Assembly: GCA_050115015.1 (NCBI GenBank)
Contig: JASFRI010000278.1
Location: 1 to 5,948, forward strand
Reading direction: 5' to 3'
DNA: 5,948 nucleotides
DNA from: JASFRI01 sp050115015
GTDB taxonomy: Bacteria; Acidobacteriota; Polarisedimenticolia; CBDVAL01
Positions 1 to 5,948 of the stretch are shown here, in pieces. The position numbers and the translations under genes were made by a program. Positions within the stretch are counted from its first letter, which is position 1. Every line of letters begins with the position of its first letter. Under the pieces are notes generated by a model. That model was not told the DNA's origin, did not search any database, and saw nothing but the letters and a program-made list of their open reading frames with translations.

Positions 1-181
1 CGCCCGCACGGACGGCGCAGGCGGCGATCCACTCCTCCGGGAGGTCGGCACGCCGGGGGATGCGCAGGAGGGAGCGGAACCCGGGCGGGATCGCGTCTCC
101 GCCCAGGCGGCGCATGTGATCGCCCAATCGTCCTGGATGGTCGAAGTCGACGATGTGAGCCTCGTGCGCCACGTGTTCCAC
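1..181 (-). CDS. N-terminal fragment of an unidentified protein, possibly dihydropteroate synthase
   Basis: An open frame runs from a GTG at 181-179 to the left edge, about 60 codons, so the gene is cut off. It begins 31 bases after the ftsH stop on the same strand and is probably in the same operon. The translation reads like real protein and includes HMRRLGGDAIPPGF (residues about 24-37). As I remember the family, some dihydropteroate synthases with an N-terminal extension have a similar stretch (LKQEML.LGGDA) just before the catalytic barrel, and folP often follows ftsH. That makes folP the leading candidate, but no pterin-binding or DHPS signature is inside the window. The start is uncertain: the nearest purine-rich stretch (207-202) is about 20 bases from the GTG, and in-frame alternatives are GTG at 172-170 and ATG at 115-113. 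The frame itself is more certain than the identity. Confidence 0.45.
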   Translation of the reverse strand, partial: MEHVAHEAHIVDFDHPGRLGDHMRRLGGDAIPPGFRSLLRIPRRADLPEEWIAACAVRAG

Positions 182-212
182 CCGGGGCCCATTCCGGAGG
201 GCCCCCTGCCCG

Positions 213-2153
<1,941 letters not shown>

Positions 2154-2160
2154 CGCGGAT

Positions 2161-2166
2161 ACCTCC
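2161..2166 (-). promoter_or_regulatory. Ribosome binding site that fixes the ftsH start
   Basis: On the minus strand GGAGGT is a near-perfect Shine-Dalgarno sequence, 7 bases before the TTG at 2153. The GTG at 2168 cannot be the start served by this site, because the GTG overlaps the site itself. This is the basis for trimming five codons from the longest reading frame. Confidence 0.8.
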
Positions 2167-2195
2167 ACGGCGCGCCTTCAACCGGCGCCGCCGGG

Positions 2196-2705
2196 TTATT
2201 CGACGTAGCTCAGGTACGGCAGGTTCCGGTAGTCCTCGCCGTAGTCCAGGCCGTAGCCCACGACGTAGCGGTCCGGAACCTCGAAGCCGACGTAGTCGGC
2301 CTCGATCTGGACCTTGCGGCGCACCGGCTTGTCCAGCAGGGCCGCCACGCGGATCGAGCGCGGCTCCCGGAGCTCCAGCTGCTGCCGCAGGTAGGCCATC
2401 GTGATCCCGGTGTCCAGGATGTCCTCCACCAGGAGGATGTCCGCCCCCTCCACCTCGAAGGAGGAGGTGAACACCATCTCCGTCAGCGACGCGGAGCGGC
2501 GCGACGACGCGATCTCGATGAAACCGCAGCGGACCGGCCGGCGGATCTGCCGCACCAGGTCCGCCATGAACACGAACGATCCCTTCAACACCGCCAGGAC
2601 CGCCGGACGCTGGTCGGCGTAGTCCCGGCTGATCTGCTCCCCCATGGCCGCGACGCGCTCGCCGATCGCCCGCTGGGAGAACAACACCTCTCTGGACAGC
2701 CTCAT
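2196..2705 (-). CDS. hpt: Hypoxanthine(-guanine) phosphoribosyltransferase
   Basis: This cytoplasmic purine-salvage enzyme transfers the phosphoribosyl group of PRPP to hypoxanthine or guanine, giving IMP or GMP. The protein has 169 residues, near the usual 170-185. The pyrophosphate-binding loop is LKGSF (40-44), the PRPP motif is LLVEDILDTGIT (91-102), and the base-recognition end has LLDKP (123-127) and YVGFEVPDRYVVGYGLDY (138-155), all close to the family pattern. One departure: the flexible catalytic loop, which usually contains SSYG, reads ASSRRSASLTE (66-76), so the usual tyrosine appears to be arginine. The ATG at 2705-2703 overlaps the tilS stop by 4 bases (ATGA). The only upstream purine run, GAGG at 2710-2707, is too close to the ATG to work well, so translation probably depends on ribosomes finishing tilS. 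The stop is TAA. The hpt name is sure at family level; base preference is not determined. Confidence 0.95.
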   Translation of the reverse strand: MRLSREVLFSQRAIGERVAAMGEQISRDYADQRPAVLAVLKGSFVFMADLVRQIRRPVRCGFIEIASSRRSASLTEMVFTSSFEVEGADILLVEDILDTGITMAYLRQQLELREPRSIRVAALLDKPVRRKVQIEADYVGFEVPDRYVVGYGLDYGEDYRNLPYLSYVE

Positions 2706-4081
2706 GCCTCGTTTCTCACGGCCAGGATCCGACGGGTCCCGGGCCTCACCTTGAACCGTTCGTCGACACGGTGGCCCACCACCCAGGCGATCCGGCCGGC
2801 GGCGGTCAGCAGGCCCACCCGGTCGCGGGTGCTGCGGGGCACGTGGGAATCGACGAGGAAGTCCTGGAGCTTCTTCCTACCACCCAGGCCGAGAGGGTAG
2901 AACGCGTCTCCAGGCCGTCGGTTCCGCAGCCCCAGCCGGGTCCCGGTCCGGTCCAGGTCGAGGAAGGCCATTTCCCGGGGTCCCCTCTTAATATCACCGT
3001 AAACGCTCGTTCTGTCAACCTCTTGCAGGTGGAGGGCGATCCCGGCGGCCGGCCAGCGCACGCGGCCCGGCACGGAGACCTCCGCCTCGAAGGCGCCCGG
3101 AGGCGGCCCCGCGCTCCCCCGCAGGACCAGCAGGCCCCCCTCGAGGCCCGCCCGCAGGCCTCCTGGCAGGTCCAGCGGCCCGGCGACGCTCCCCCCGGCG
3201 AGATCCAGCAGCCGGAGAATCACCCGCCGGGACGGCGGGGCCGCGGCCCCGCTCGCCGCCCGGACGGCGTGGCGCAGGGCACGGTGCGCCAGCGGCGCGG
3301 GCTCCCGGAGCAGGCGGACGGCGTCCAGGGCGACCCCGTCCCCCGACTCCCGGCGAAGCCGTCGGTGCCGGCGCCGCGCCAGCCGGTCCAGCAGCCGCTC
3401 GTCCTCCCGCAGGAGGTCCGCGGTGGCCGCGAGGCGGTCCGCGACGCCCTCGCCGTGCGTCGTCTCCAGGTACGGCAGCAGCTCCCGCCGCACGCGGTTC
3501 CGGCCCAGCGACAGGTCCGCGTTGCTGGGGTCCTCCCTCCAGGGGATGCCCCGCTCCCGGAGCCAGCTCTCGATCTCCCGCCGCCGGCTGCCGAGGAGCG
3601 GGCGGATGAAGCGTCCCCGCACCGGCGGGATCCCCGCCAGGCCCGGCGTTCCCGCGCCCCGGAGGAGCCGCAGCAGCAGGGTCTCCGCCTGATCGTCGCG
3701 ATGGTGCCCGGTGGCGATCCGATCCGCCCCCACGGCCTGCGCCTCCCCCTCCAAAAAACGCAGGCGCGCCGCCCGGGCCGCGGCCTCGCGGCCGCCCCCG
3801 TCCGCGGCGGAGGGCTCGACGGCGGCCGAGCGCACCGGAAACCCCAGATCCCGGGCCATCGCCTCCACGAAGGCGCGATCCGCGGCGGAGCCGGCGCCCC
3901 GCCAGCCATGGTCCAGGTGGGCAACCACGAGCCGCAGGTCGAGCCCGGGCGCGATCGCCGCCAGGAGGTGGAGGAGCGCCGTGGAGTCCGCGCCGCCGGA
4001 GACCGCGACGAGGACGCGATCCCCGCGGCGGAGCATGGCATGTCGCCTCACCGTGGCACGGAACGTGCTTTCCAGGGACAT
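2702..4081 (-). CDS. tilS: tRNA(Ile)-lysidine synthetase TilS
   Basis: TilS joins lysine to C34 of the minor tRNA-Ile that has anticodon CAU, using ATP. This changes its reading from AUG to AUA and its charging from Met to Ile, and it is essential in nearly all bacteria. The 459-residue protein has the full-length three-domain layout. The N-type ATP pyrophosphatase domain has the P-loop SGGADS (28-33), HLDHGWRG (55-62), GHHRDDQAET (125-134), and DPSNAD to RNRVRRELLPYL (184-205). A less conserved arginine-rich linker follows. The C-terminal tRNA-binding domain is near 384-445 (LRNRRPGDAFYPLG, GRKKLQDFLVD, WVVGHRVDERF). The ATG at 4081 is preferred because the lead-in to the P-loop has the usual length; the ribosome site before it (GGGAAAGG, about 12 bases away) is weak. 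A tRNA(CAU) gene lies 74 bases upstream on the same strand and is probably co-transcribed. Codons 360-366 are notably AT-rich. Confidence 0.96.
   Translation of the reverse strand: MSLESTFRATVRRHAMLRRGDRVLVAVSGGADSTALLHLLAAIAPGLDLRLVVAHLDHGWRGAGSAADRAFVEAMARDLGFPVRSAAVEPSAADGGGREAAARAARLRFLEGEAQAVGADRIATGHHRDDQAETLLLRLLRGAGTPGLAGIPPVRGRFIRPLLGSRRREIESWLRERGIPWREDPSNADLSLGRNRVRRELLPYLETTHGEGVADRLAATADLLREDERLLDRLARRRHRRLRRESGDGVALDAVRLLREPAPLAHRALRHAVRAASGAAAPPSRRVILRLLDLAGGSVAGPLDLPGGLRAGLEGGLLVLRGSAGPPPGAFEAEVSVPGRVRWPAAGIALHLQEVDRTSVYGDIKRGPREMAFLDLDRTGTRLGLRNRRPGDAFYPLGLGGRKKLQDFLVDSHVPRSTRDRVGLLTAAGRIAWVVGHRVDERFKVRPGTRRILAVRNEA
2990..3018 (-). promoter_or_regulatory. Possible internal promoter within tilS for hpt-ftsH
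   Basis: On the minus strand a perfect TTGACA (3018-3013) is followed after 17 bases by GATATT (2995-2990, 4 of 6 to TATAAT). A 19-base spacing to TATTAA (2993-2988) is the alternative. The region about 2985-3018 is far richer in A and T than the surrounding tilS sequence. It would start transcripts about 280 bases before hpt, giving hpt and ftsH expression independent of tilS. It does not resemble the sigma32 heat-shock consensus. The sequence match is seen; activity is inferred, and the same bases also encode tilS. Confidence 0.4.
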
Positions 4082-4120
4082 CGGAGCGGCCGCCTTTCCC
4101 GGCCCGTGGCGCGGGAGGTC

Positions 4121-4145
4121 CGCCCCGACCCCGGGGGGCGGGGCG
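4121..4145 (-). repeat. GC-rich inverted repeat between the tRNA gene and tilS
   Basis: CGCCCCG (4121-4127) and CGGGGCG (4139-4145) are perfect reverse complements and can extend by two more pairs after one mismatch, leaving a 5-base loop. In RNA from the minus strand this would be a very stable hairpin about 10 bases after the tRNA CCA end. No T-run follows, so it is not a standard intrinsic terminator. It could mark tRNA 3'-end processing or protect or attenuate the tilS message, but chance is possible in such GC-rich DNA. Confidence 0.45.
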
Positions 4146-4155
4146 AGGTGACGGG

Positions 4156-4232
4156 TGGTAGCGGTGACAGGACTCGAACCTGTGACTCCGCGGATATGAG
4201 CCGCGTGCTCTAACCAGCTGAGCTACACCGCC
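4156..4232 (-). tRNA. tRNA with anticodon CAU, probably elongator tRNA-Met
   Basis: All arms fold. The acceptor stem GGCGGTG (4232-4226) pairs with CACCGCT (4166-4160), with G1-U72 as a wobble pair. The D arm is GCTC/GAGC with a GG in its loop, the anticodon stem is CGCGG/CCGCG around the loop CTCATAT, the variable region is 5 bases, and the T arm is ACAGG-TTCGAGT-CCTGT. The discriminator is A73 and CCA is encoded (4158-4156), 77 bases in all. The anticodon CAU allows initiator, elongator Met or Ile2. The paired G1-U72 end argues against the initiator, which has a mismatch there. Pairs G4-C69 and G5-C68 differ from the C4-G69 and C5-G68 that E. coli TilS prefers. The acceptor stem matches B. 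subtilis elongator tRNA-Met as I remember it. Ile2 is not fully excluded. Position 38 is U where A is usual. Confidence 0.95.
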
Positions 4233-4244
4233 CCAGTCTGTCGG

Positions 4245-4264
4245 AACCGCTCATTCTAGCGGTT
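4245..4264. repeat. 7-bp inverted repeat around the -10 box of the tRNA promoter
   Basis: AACCGCT (4245-4251) and AGCGGTT (4258-4264) are exact reverse complements with a 6-base centre. The leftward -10 box (4253-4258) lies almost entirely in that centre. No T-run follows on either strand, so a terminator is unlikely. Its size and position fit a binding site for a dimeric repressor, but no regulator gene is in the window. A 7-bp match can also arise by chance. Confidence 0.4.
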
Positions 4265-4282
4265 GGTTCGAGCGATCGTCAA
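4253..4282 (-). promoter_or_regulatory. Sigma70-like promoter for tRNA-tilS-hpt-ftsH
   Basis: On the minus strand TTGACG (4282-4277, 5 of 6 to TTGACA) is followed after 18 bases by TAGAAT (4258-4253, 5 of 6 to TATAAT). Transcription would start near 4246, leaving a leader of about 14 bases before the mature tRNA 5' end at 4232, which RNase P would remove. This is the strongest promoter match in the window and is where a tRNA-led operon needs one. Its -35 overlaps the -35 of the rightward promoter. Confidence 0.65.
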
Positions 4283-4304
4283 GCCGCGGAAGGGCTGCTA
4301 TACT
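4276..4304 (+). promoter_or_regulatory. Sigma70-like promoter for the zinc-finger gene and hemB-hemL
   Basis: TATACT (4299-4304, 5 of 6 to TATAAT) lies 17 bases after TCGTCA (4276-4281, 4 of 6 to TTGACA). Transcription would start about 7 bases after the -10 box, at or next to the A of the ATG at 4311. The mRNA would then have no 5' leader. The -10 match is good; the -35 is only moderate. Confidence 0.55.
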
Positions 4305-4310
4305 CCGCGC

Positions 4311-4493
4311 ATGCTCGAGCCGTCGATCGAGGTGTGCGCCAAGTGTGACCGGGAGATCACCGAGAATACACGGGTCCGGTGCCCGATCTGCTTCAAGATG
4401 GTCTGCCCCCAGTGCGTCCGGGCCAAGGGAGGCAAGGAGTTCTGCTCCCAGTACTGCGCGGAGTACTTCTTCCACTACGAGGATGAGGATTGA
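4311..4493 (+). CDS. Small eight-cysteine zinc-finger protein of unknown function
   Basis: This 60-residue protein does not match a family I can name. It has four cysteine pairs: C9/C12, C24/C27, C32/C35 and C45/C49, spaced CX2C-X11-CX2C-X4-CX2C-X9-CX3C. That spacing resembles cross-brace folds such as FYVE or RING domains, so two zinc ions are likely, with pairs 1+3 and 2+4 each holding one. The C-terminus is aromatic and acidic (YFFHYEDED). There is no signal peptide or membrane segment, so it should be cytoplasmic. The frame is open further up to a GTG at 4263, but the ATG at 4311 is preferred because the promoter -10 box ends only 6 bases before it and the first cysteine pair follows directly. 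No ribosome site lies at a usable distance, consistent with a leaderless start. Its stop overlaps the hemB start (TTGA), so the two are probably translated together. Protein or nucleic-acid binding, or a role in zinc supply to HemB, are guesses only. Confidence 0.85.
   Translation: MLEPSIEVCAKCDREITENTRVRCPICFKMVCPQCVRAKGGKEFCSQYCAEYFFHYEDED
4479..4490 (+). promoter_or_regulatory. GAGGAT repeat acting as the hemB ribosome binding site
   Basis: GAGGAT occurs twice in a row. It encodes the final Glu-Asp-Glu-Asp of the small zinc-finger protein. The first GAGG (4479-4482) lies 7 bases before the TTG at 4490, the correct distance for a Shine-Dalgarno site. This supports the TTG as the hemB start. 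Confidence 0.6.
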
Positions 4494-5470
4494 CCTTCCC
4501 GACGACACGTCTGCGACGCTTGCGGCGCGATGAGCGCCTCCGCGGCCTGGTGGCGGAGACGCGGCTCGACCCCTCGCGCTTCATCATGCCCCTCTTCGTG
4601 CGGCCCGGCCGCGGCGAGCGCCGCGAGATCGGGGCGATGCCGGGGAACTTCCAGCTCTCGGTGGACGAGCTGGTCAAGGAGGCCGTCGGGCTGCGCGACG
4701 CCGGTGTGGGCGGCATCATCCTCTTCGGCATCCCCGAGAAGAAGGACGCACGGGGCTCGGAGGGATATGCCGACGACGGCATCGTCCCCGTGGCGGTCCG
4801 GGCCCTCCGAGACGCGGTGCCGGAGCTCCTCCTGATCACCGACGTCTGCCTGTGCGAGTACACGGATCATGGCCACTGCGGCCTGATCGAGGCTGACGAC
4901 GTCGCCAACGACCCCACCCTGGAGCTGCTCGCCCGGCAGGCACTGTCCCATGCCCGGGCGGGAGCCGACATCGTCGCACCGTCGGACATGATGGACGGCC
5001 GCGTCGGGGCCATCCGCGCGGCCCTGGACGGGGCGGGCTTTCCGGGGATGCCGATCCTCTCCTATGCCGCGAAGTACGCGTCGGCGTTCTACGGGCCCTT
5101 CCGCGAGGCGGCGGAGTCCGCGCCGAAGTTCGGGGACCGCCGATCCTACCAGATGGACCCCCGGAACCACGACGAGGCCCTGCGGGAGATCGCCCTCGAC
5201 GTCGAGGAGGGGGCGGACATCATCATGGTGAAGCCGGCGATGCCGTACCTGGACGTGCTGCGCGCGGCCCGGGAGACCTTCGGCATGCCGACGGCGGCCT
5301 ACCAGGTGAGCGGGGAGTTCTCGATGATCGTCGCCGCCGCGAACAACGGCTGGCTGGACCGGCAGCGGGCAGTGCTGGAGTCCCTCACCGCGATCCAGCG
5401 CGCCGGCGCCGATTTCATCCTCACGTACTTCGCCCGCGAGGCGGCGGGCTACCTGGAGGCGGGGGCATGA
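4490..5470 (+). CDS. hemB: Porphobilinogen synthase (5-aminolevulinate dehydratase), zinc type
   Basis: HemB joins two molecules of 5-aminolevulinate to make porphobilinogen, the first pyrrole of heme and other tetrapyrroles, in the cytoplasm. The protein has 326 residues, the normal length. The two Schiff-base lysines are K195 (SYAAKYASAFYGP) and K248 (IIMVKPAMPYLD). The catalytic zinc cysteines are C120, C122 and C130 in DVCLCEYTDHGHCG, so this is the zinc-dependent type, not the aspartate-rich magnesium type of plants, many cyanobacteria and Pseudomonas. PKFGDRRSYQMDP (212-224) is the mobile active-site region. The start is TTG at 4490, overlapping the stop of the upstream small gene by 4 bases. 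The resulting N-terminus MTFPTTRLRRLRR looks like other HemB proteins, and a ribosome site is at the right distance. It overlaps hemL by 4 bases downstream. Confidence 0.97.
   Translation: MTFPTTRLRRLRRDERLRGLVAETRLDPSRFIMPLFVRPGRGERREIGAMPGNFQLSVDELVKEAVGLRDAGVGGIILFGIPEKKDARGSEGYADDGIVPVAVRALRDAVPELLLITDVCLCEYTDHGHCGLIEADDVANDPTLELLARQALSHARAGADIVAPSDMMDGRVGAIRAALDGAGFPGMPILSYAAKYASAFYGPFREAAESAPKFGDRRSYQMDPRNHDEALREIALDVEEGADIIMVKPAMPYLDVLRAARETFGMPTAAYQVSGEFSMIVAAANNGWLDRQRAVLESLTAIQRAGADFILTYFAREAAGYLEAGA
5455..5459 (+). promoter_or_regulatory. Ribosome binding site for hemL
   Basis: GGAGG lies inside the last codons of hemB, 7 bases before the hemL ATG at 5467. It allows hemL to be started independently as well as by ribosomes ending hemB. 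Confidence 0.7.
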
Positions 5471-5948
5471 ACCGGGAGCGCTCCAGGAGGCTGTTCGAGG
5501 AGGCGCGCGCGTTCATCCCCGGCGGCGTCAACTCCCCCGTGCGCGCCTTCCGGGCGGTGGGGGGGGACCCGGTCTTCCTCGAACGCGGGTCCGGAGCCCA
5601 CGTCTGGGACGTCGACGGGAACCGCTACATCGATTACCTGGGCTCCTGGGGTCCGCTCATCGCCGGCCATGCCCACCCCGAGGTCCTGGCCGGGCTGCAG
5701 GAGACCGCCGCCCGGGGGACCTCGTTCGGCGCGCCCACCGAGTGGGAGGTCCGCCTGGCGGAGAAGGTGATCCGGCGCGTGCCGTCCTTGGAGCGCGTCC
5801 GGATGGTGAACTCCGGGACCGAGGCCACCCTGTCCGCCATCCGCCTGGCCCGCGGCCATACCGGCAGGGACCTGGTGGTCAAGGTCGAGGGCTGCTACCA
5901 CGGCCACGTGGACGCGCTGCTGGTGAAGGCCGGATCCGGCCTGGCGAC
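5467..5948 (+). CDS. hemL: Glutamate-1-semialdehyde 2,1-aminomutase, 5' part
   Basis: This is a pyridoxal-phosphate enzyme that moves the amino group of glutamate-1-semialdehyde to make 5-aminolevulinate, the substrate of HemB. Its presence means the organism uses the C5 (glutamyl-tRNA) route. The ATG at 5467 overlaps the hemB stop by 4 bases (ATGA), with GGAGG 7 bases upstream. The 160 visible codons cover roughly the first third of a protein that is usually about 425-430 residues, and the gene runs off the right edge. Family landmarks are IPGGVNSPVRAF (17-28), WDVDGNRYIDYLGSWGPLI (47-65), MVNSGTEA (113-120, cofactor phosphate region) and KVEGCYHGHVD (139-149). The lysine that binds the cofactor lies beyond the window. 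A run of eight G (5559-5566) falls on codons 31-33. Confidence 0.96.
   Translation, partial: MNRERSRRLFEEARAFIPGGVNSPVRAFRAVGGDPVFLERGSGAHVWDVDGNRYIDYLGSWGPLIAGHAHPEVLAGLQETAARGTSFGAPTEWEVRLAEKVIRRVPSLERVRMVNSGTEATLSAIRLARGHTGRDLVVKVEGCYHGHVDALLVKAGSGLA

Noticed and set aside
4121..4145. Intrinsic terminator after the tRNA gene
   Set aside because: The hairpin is strong but no T-run follows on either strand, and tilS lacks its own clear promoter, so read-through is more likely.
2771..4213. A 480-codon plus-strand open frame opposite tilS and the tRNA gene
   Set aside because: Low-complexity Pro/Arg/Gly-rich translation with no motif. It runs through a tRNA gene on the other strand, so it is a composition artefact.
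4156..4232. Initiator tRNA-fMet
   Set aside because: The first acceptor pair is G1-U72 rather than a mismatch, and the anticodon stem does not carry the three consecutive G-C pairs in the initiator arrangement.
4263..4310. A longer start (GTG at 4263) for the zinc-finger gene
   Set aside because: It would lie upstream of the -10 box, the added 16 residues look unlike the rest, and there is no ribosome binding site before the GTG.
4475..5170. A 231-codon minus-strand frame opposite hemB
   Set aside because: Antisense to a fully convincing hemB, with no recognisable domain.

Overview
This is a GC-rich (my estimate is close to 70%) bacterial housekeeping segment with very little non-coding DNA. 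Two gene sets point away from each other around a short control region at about 4233-4310. Codons strongly prefer G or C in the third position, three or four of the starts are GTG or TTG, and neighbouring genes overlap by 4 bases. The gene order tilS-hpt-ftsH, perhaps followed by folP, is common in bacteria. With the high GC and the paired hemB-hemL, it would fit Acidobacteriota, NC10/Rokubacteria-like or deltaproteobacteria-like lineages. That taxonomic guess is weak. I see no mobile element, CRISPR array, phage gene or defence system.

Minus-strand set, read from about 4282 down to 1: a sigma70-like promoter; a tRNA with anticodon CAU, best read as elongator tRNA-Met; tilS (tRNA-Ile2 lysidine synthetase); hpt (hypoxanthine phosphoribosyltransferase), whose start overlaps the tilS stop; ftsH (membrane AAA+ zinc protease); and the first 60 codons of another gene that runs off the left edge, possibly dihydropteroate synthase. 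A second promoter-like, AT-rich island lies inside tilS and could drive hpt and ftsH separately.

Plus-strand set, read from about 4276 to the right edge: a promoter whose -10 box sits so close to the first ATG that the mRNA is probably leaderless; a 60-residue protein with eight cysteines in four pairs (probable two-zinc cross-brace fold, function unknown); hemB (porphobilinogen synthase, zinc type), which starts with TTG inside the stop of the small gene; and the first 160 codons of hemL (glutamate-1-semialdehyde aminotransferase), which overlaps the hemB stop. HemL makes 5-aminolevulinate by the C5 route and HemB condenses two of them to porphobilinogen, so these are consecutive steps of tetrapyrrole synthesis.

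No established novel system is visible. The points most worth a second look are the unnamed zinc-finger gene coupled to hemB, the divergent promoters that share a -35 region, the tRNA(CAU) beside tilS, and the promoter island in tilS.
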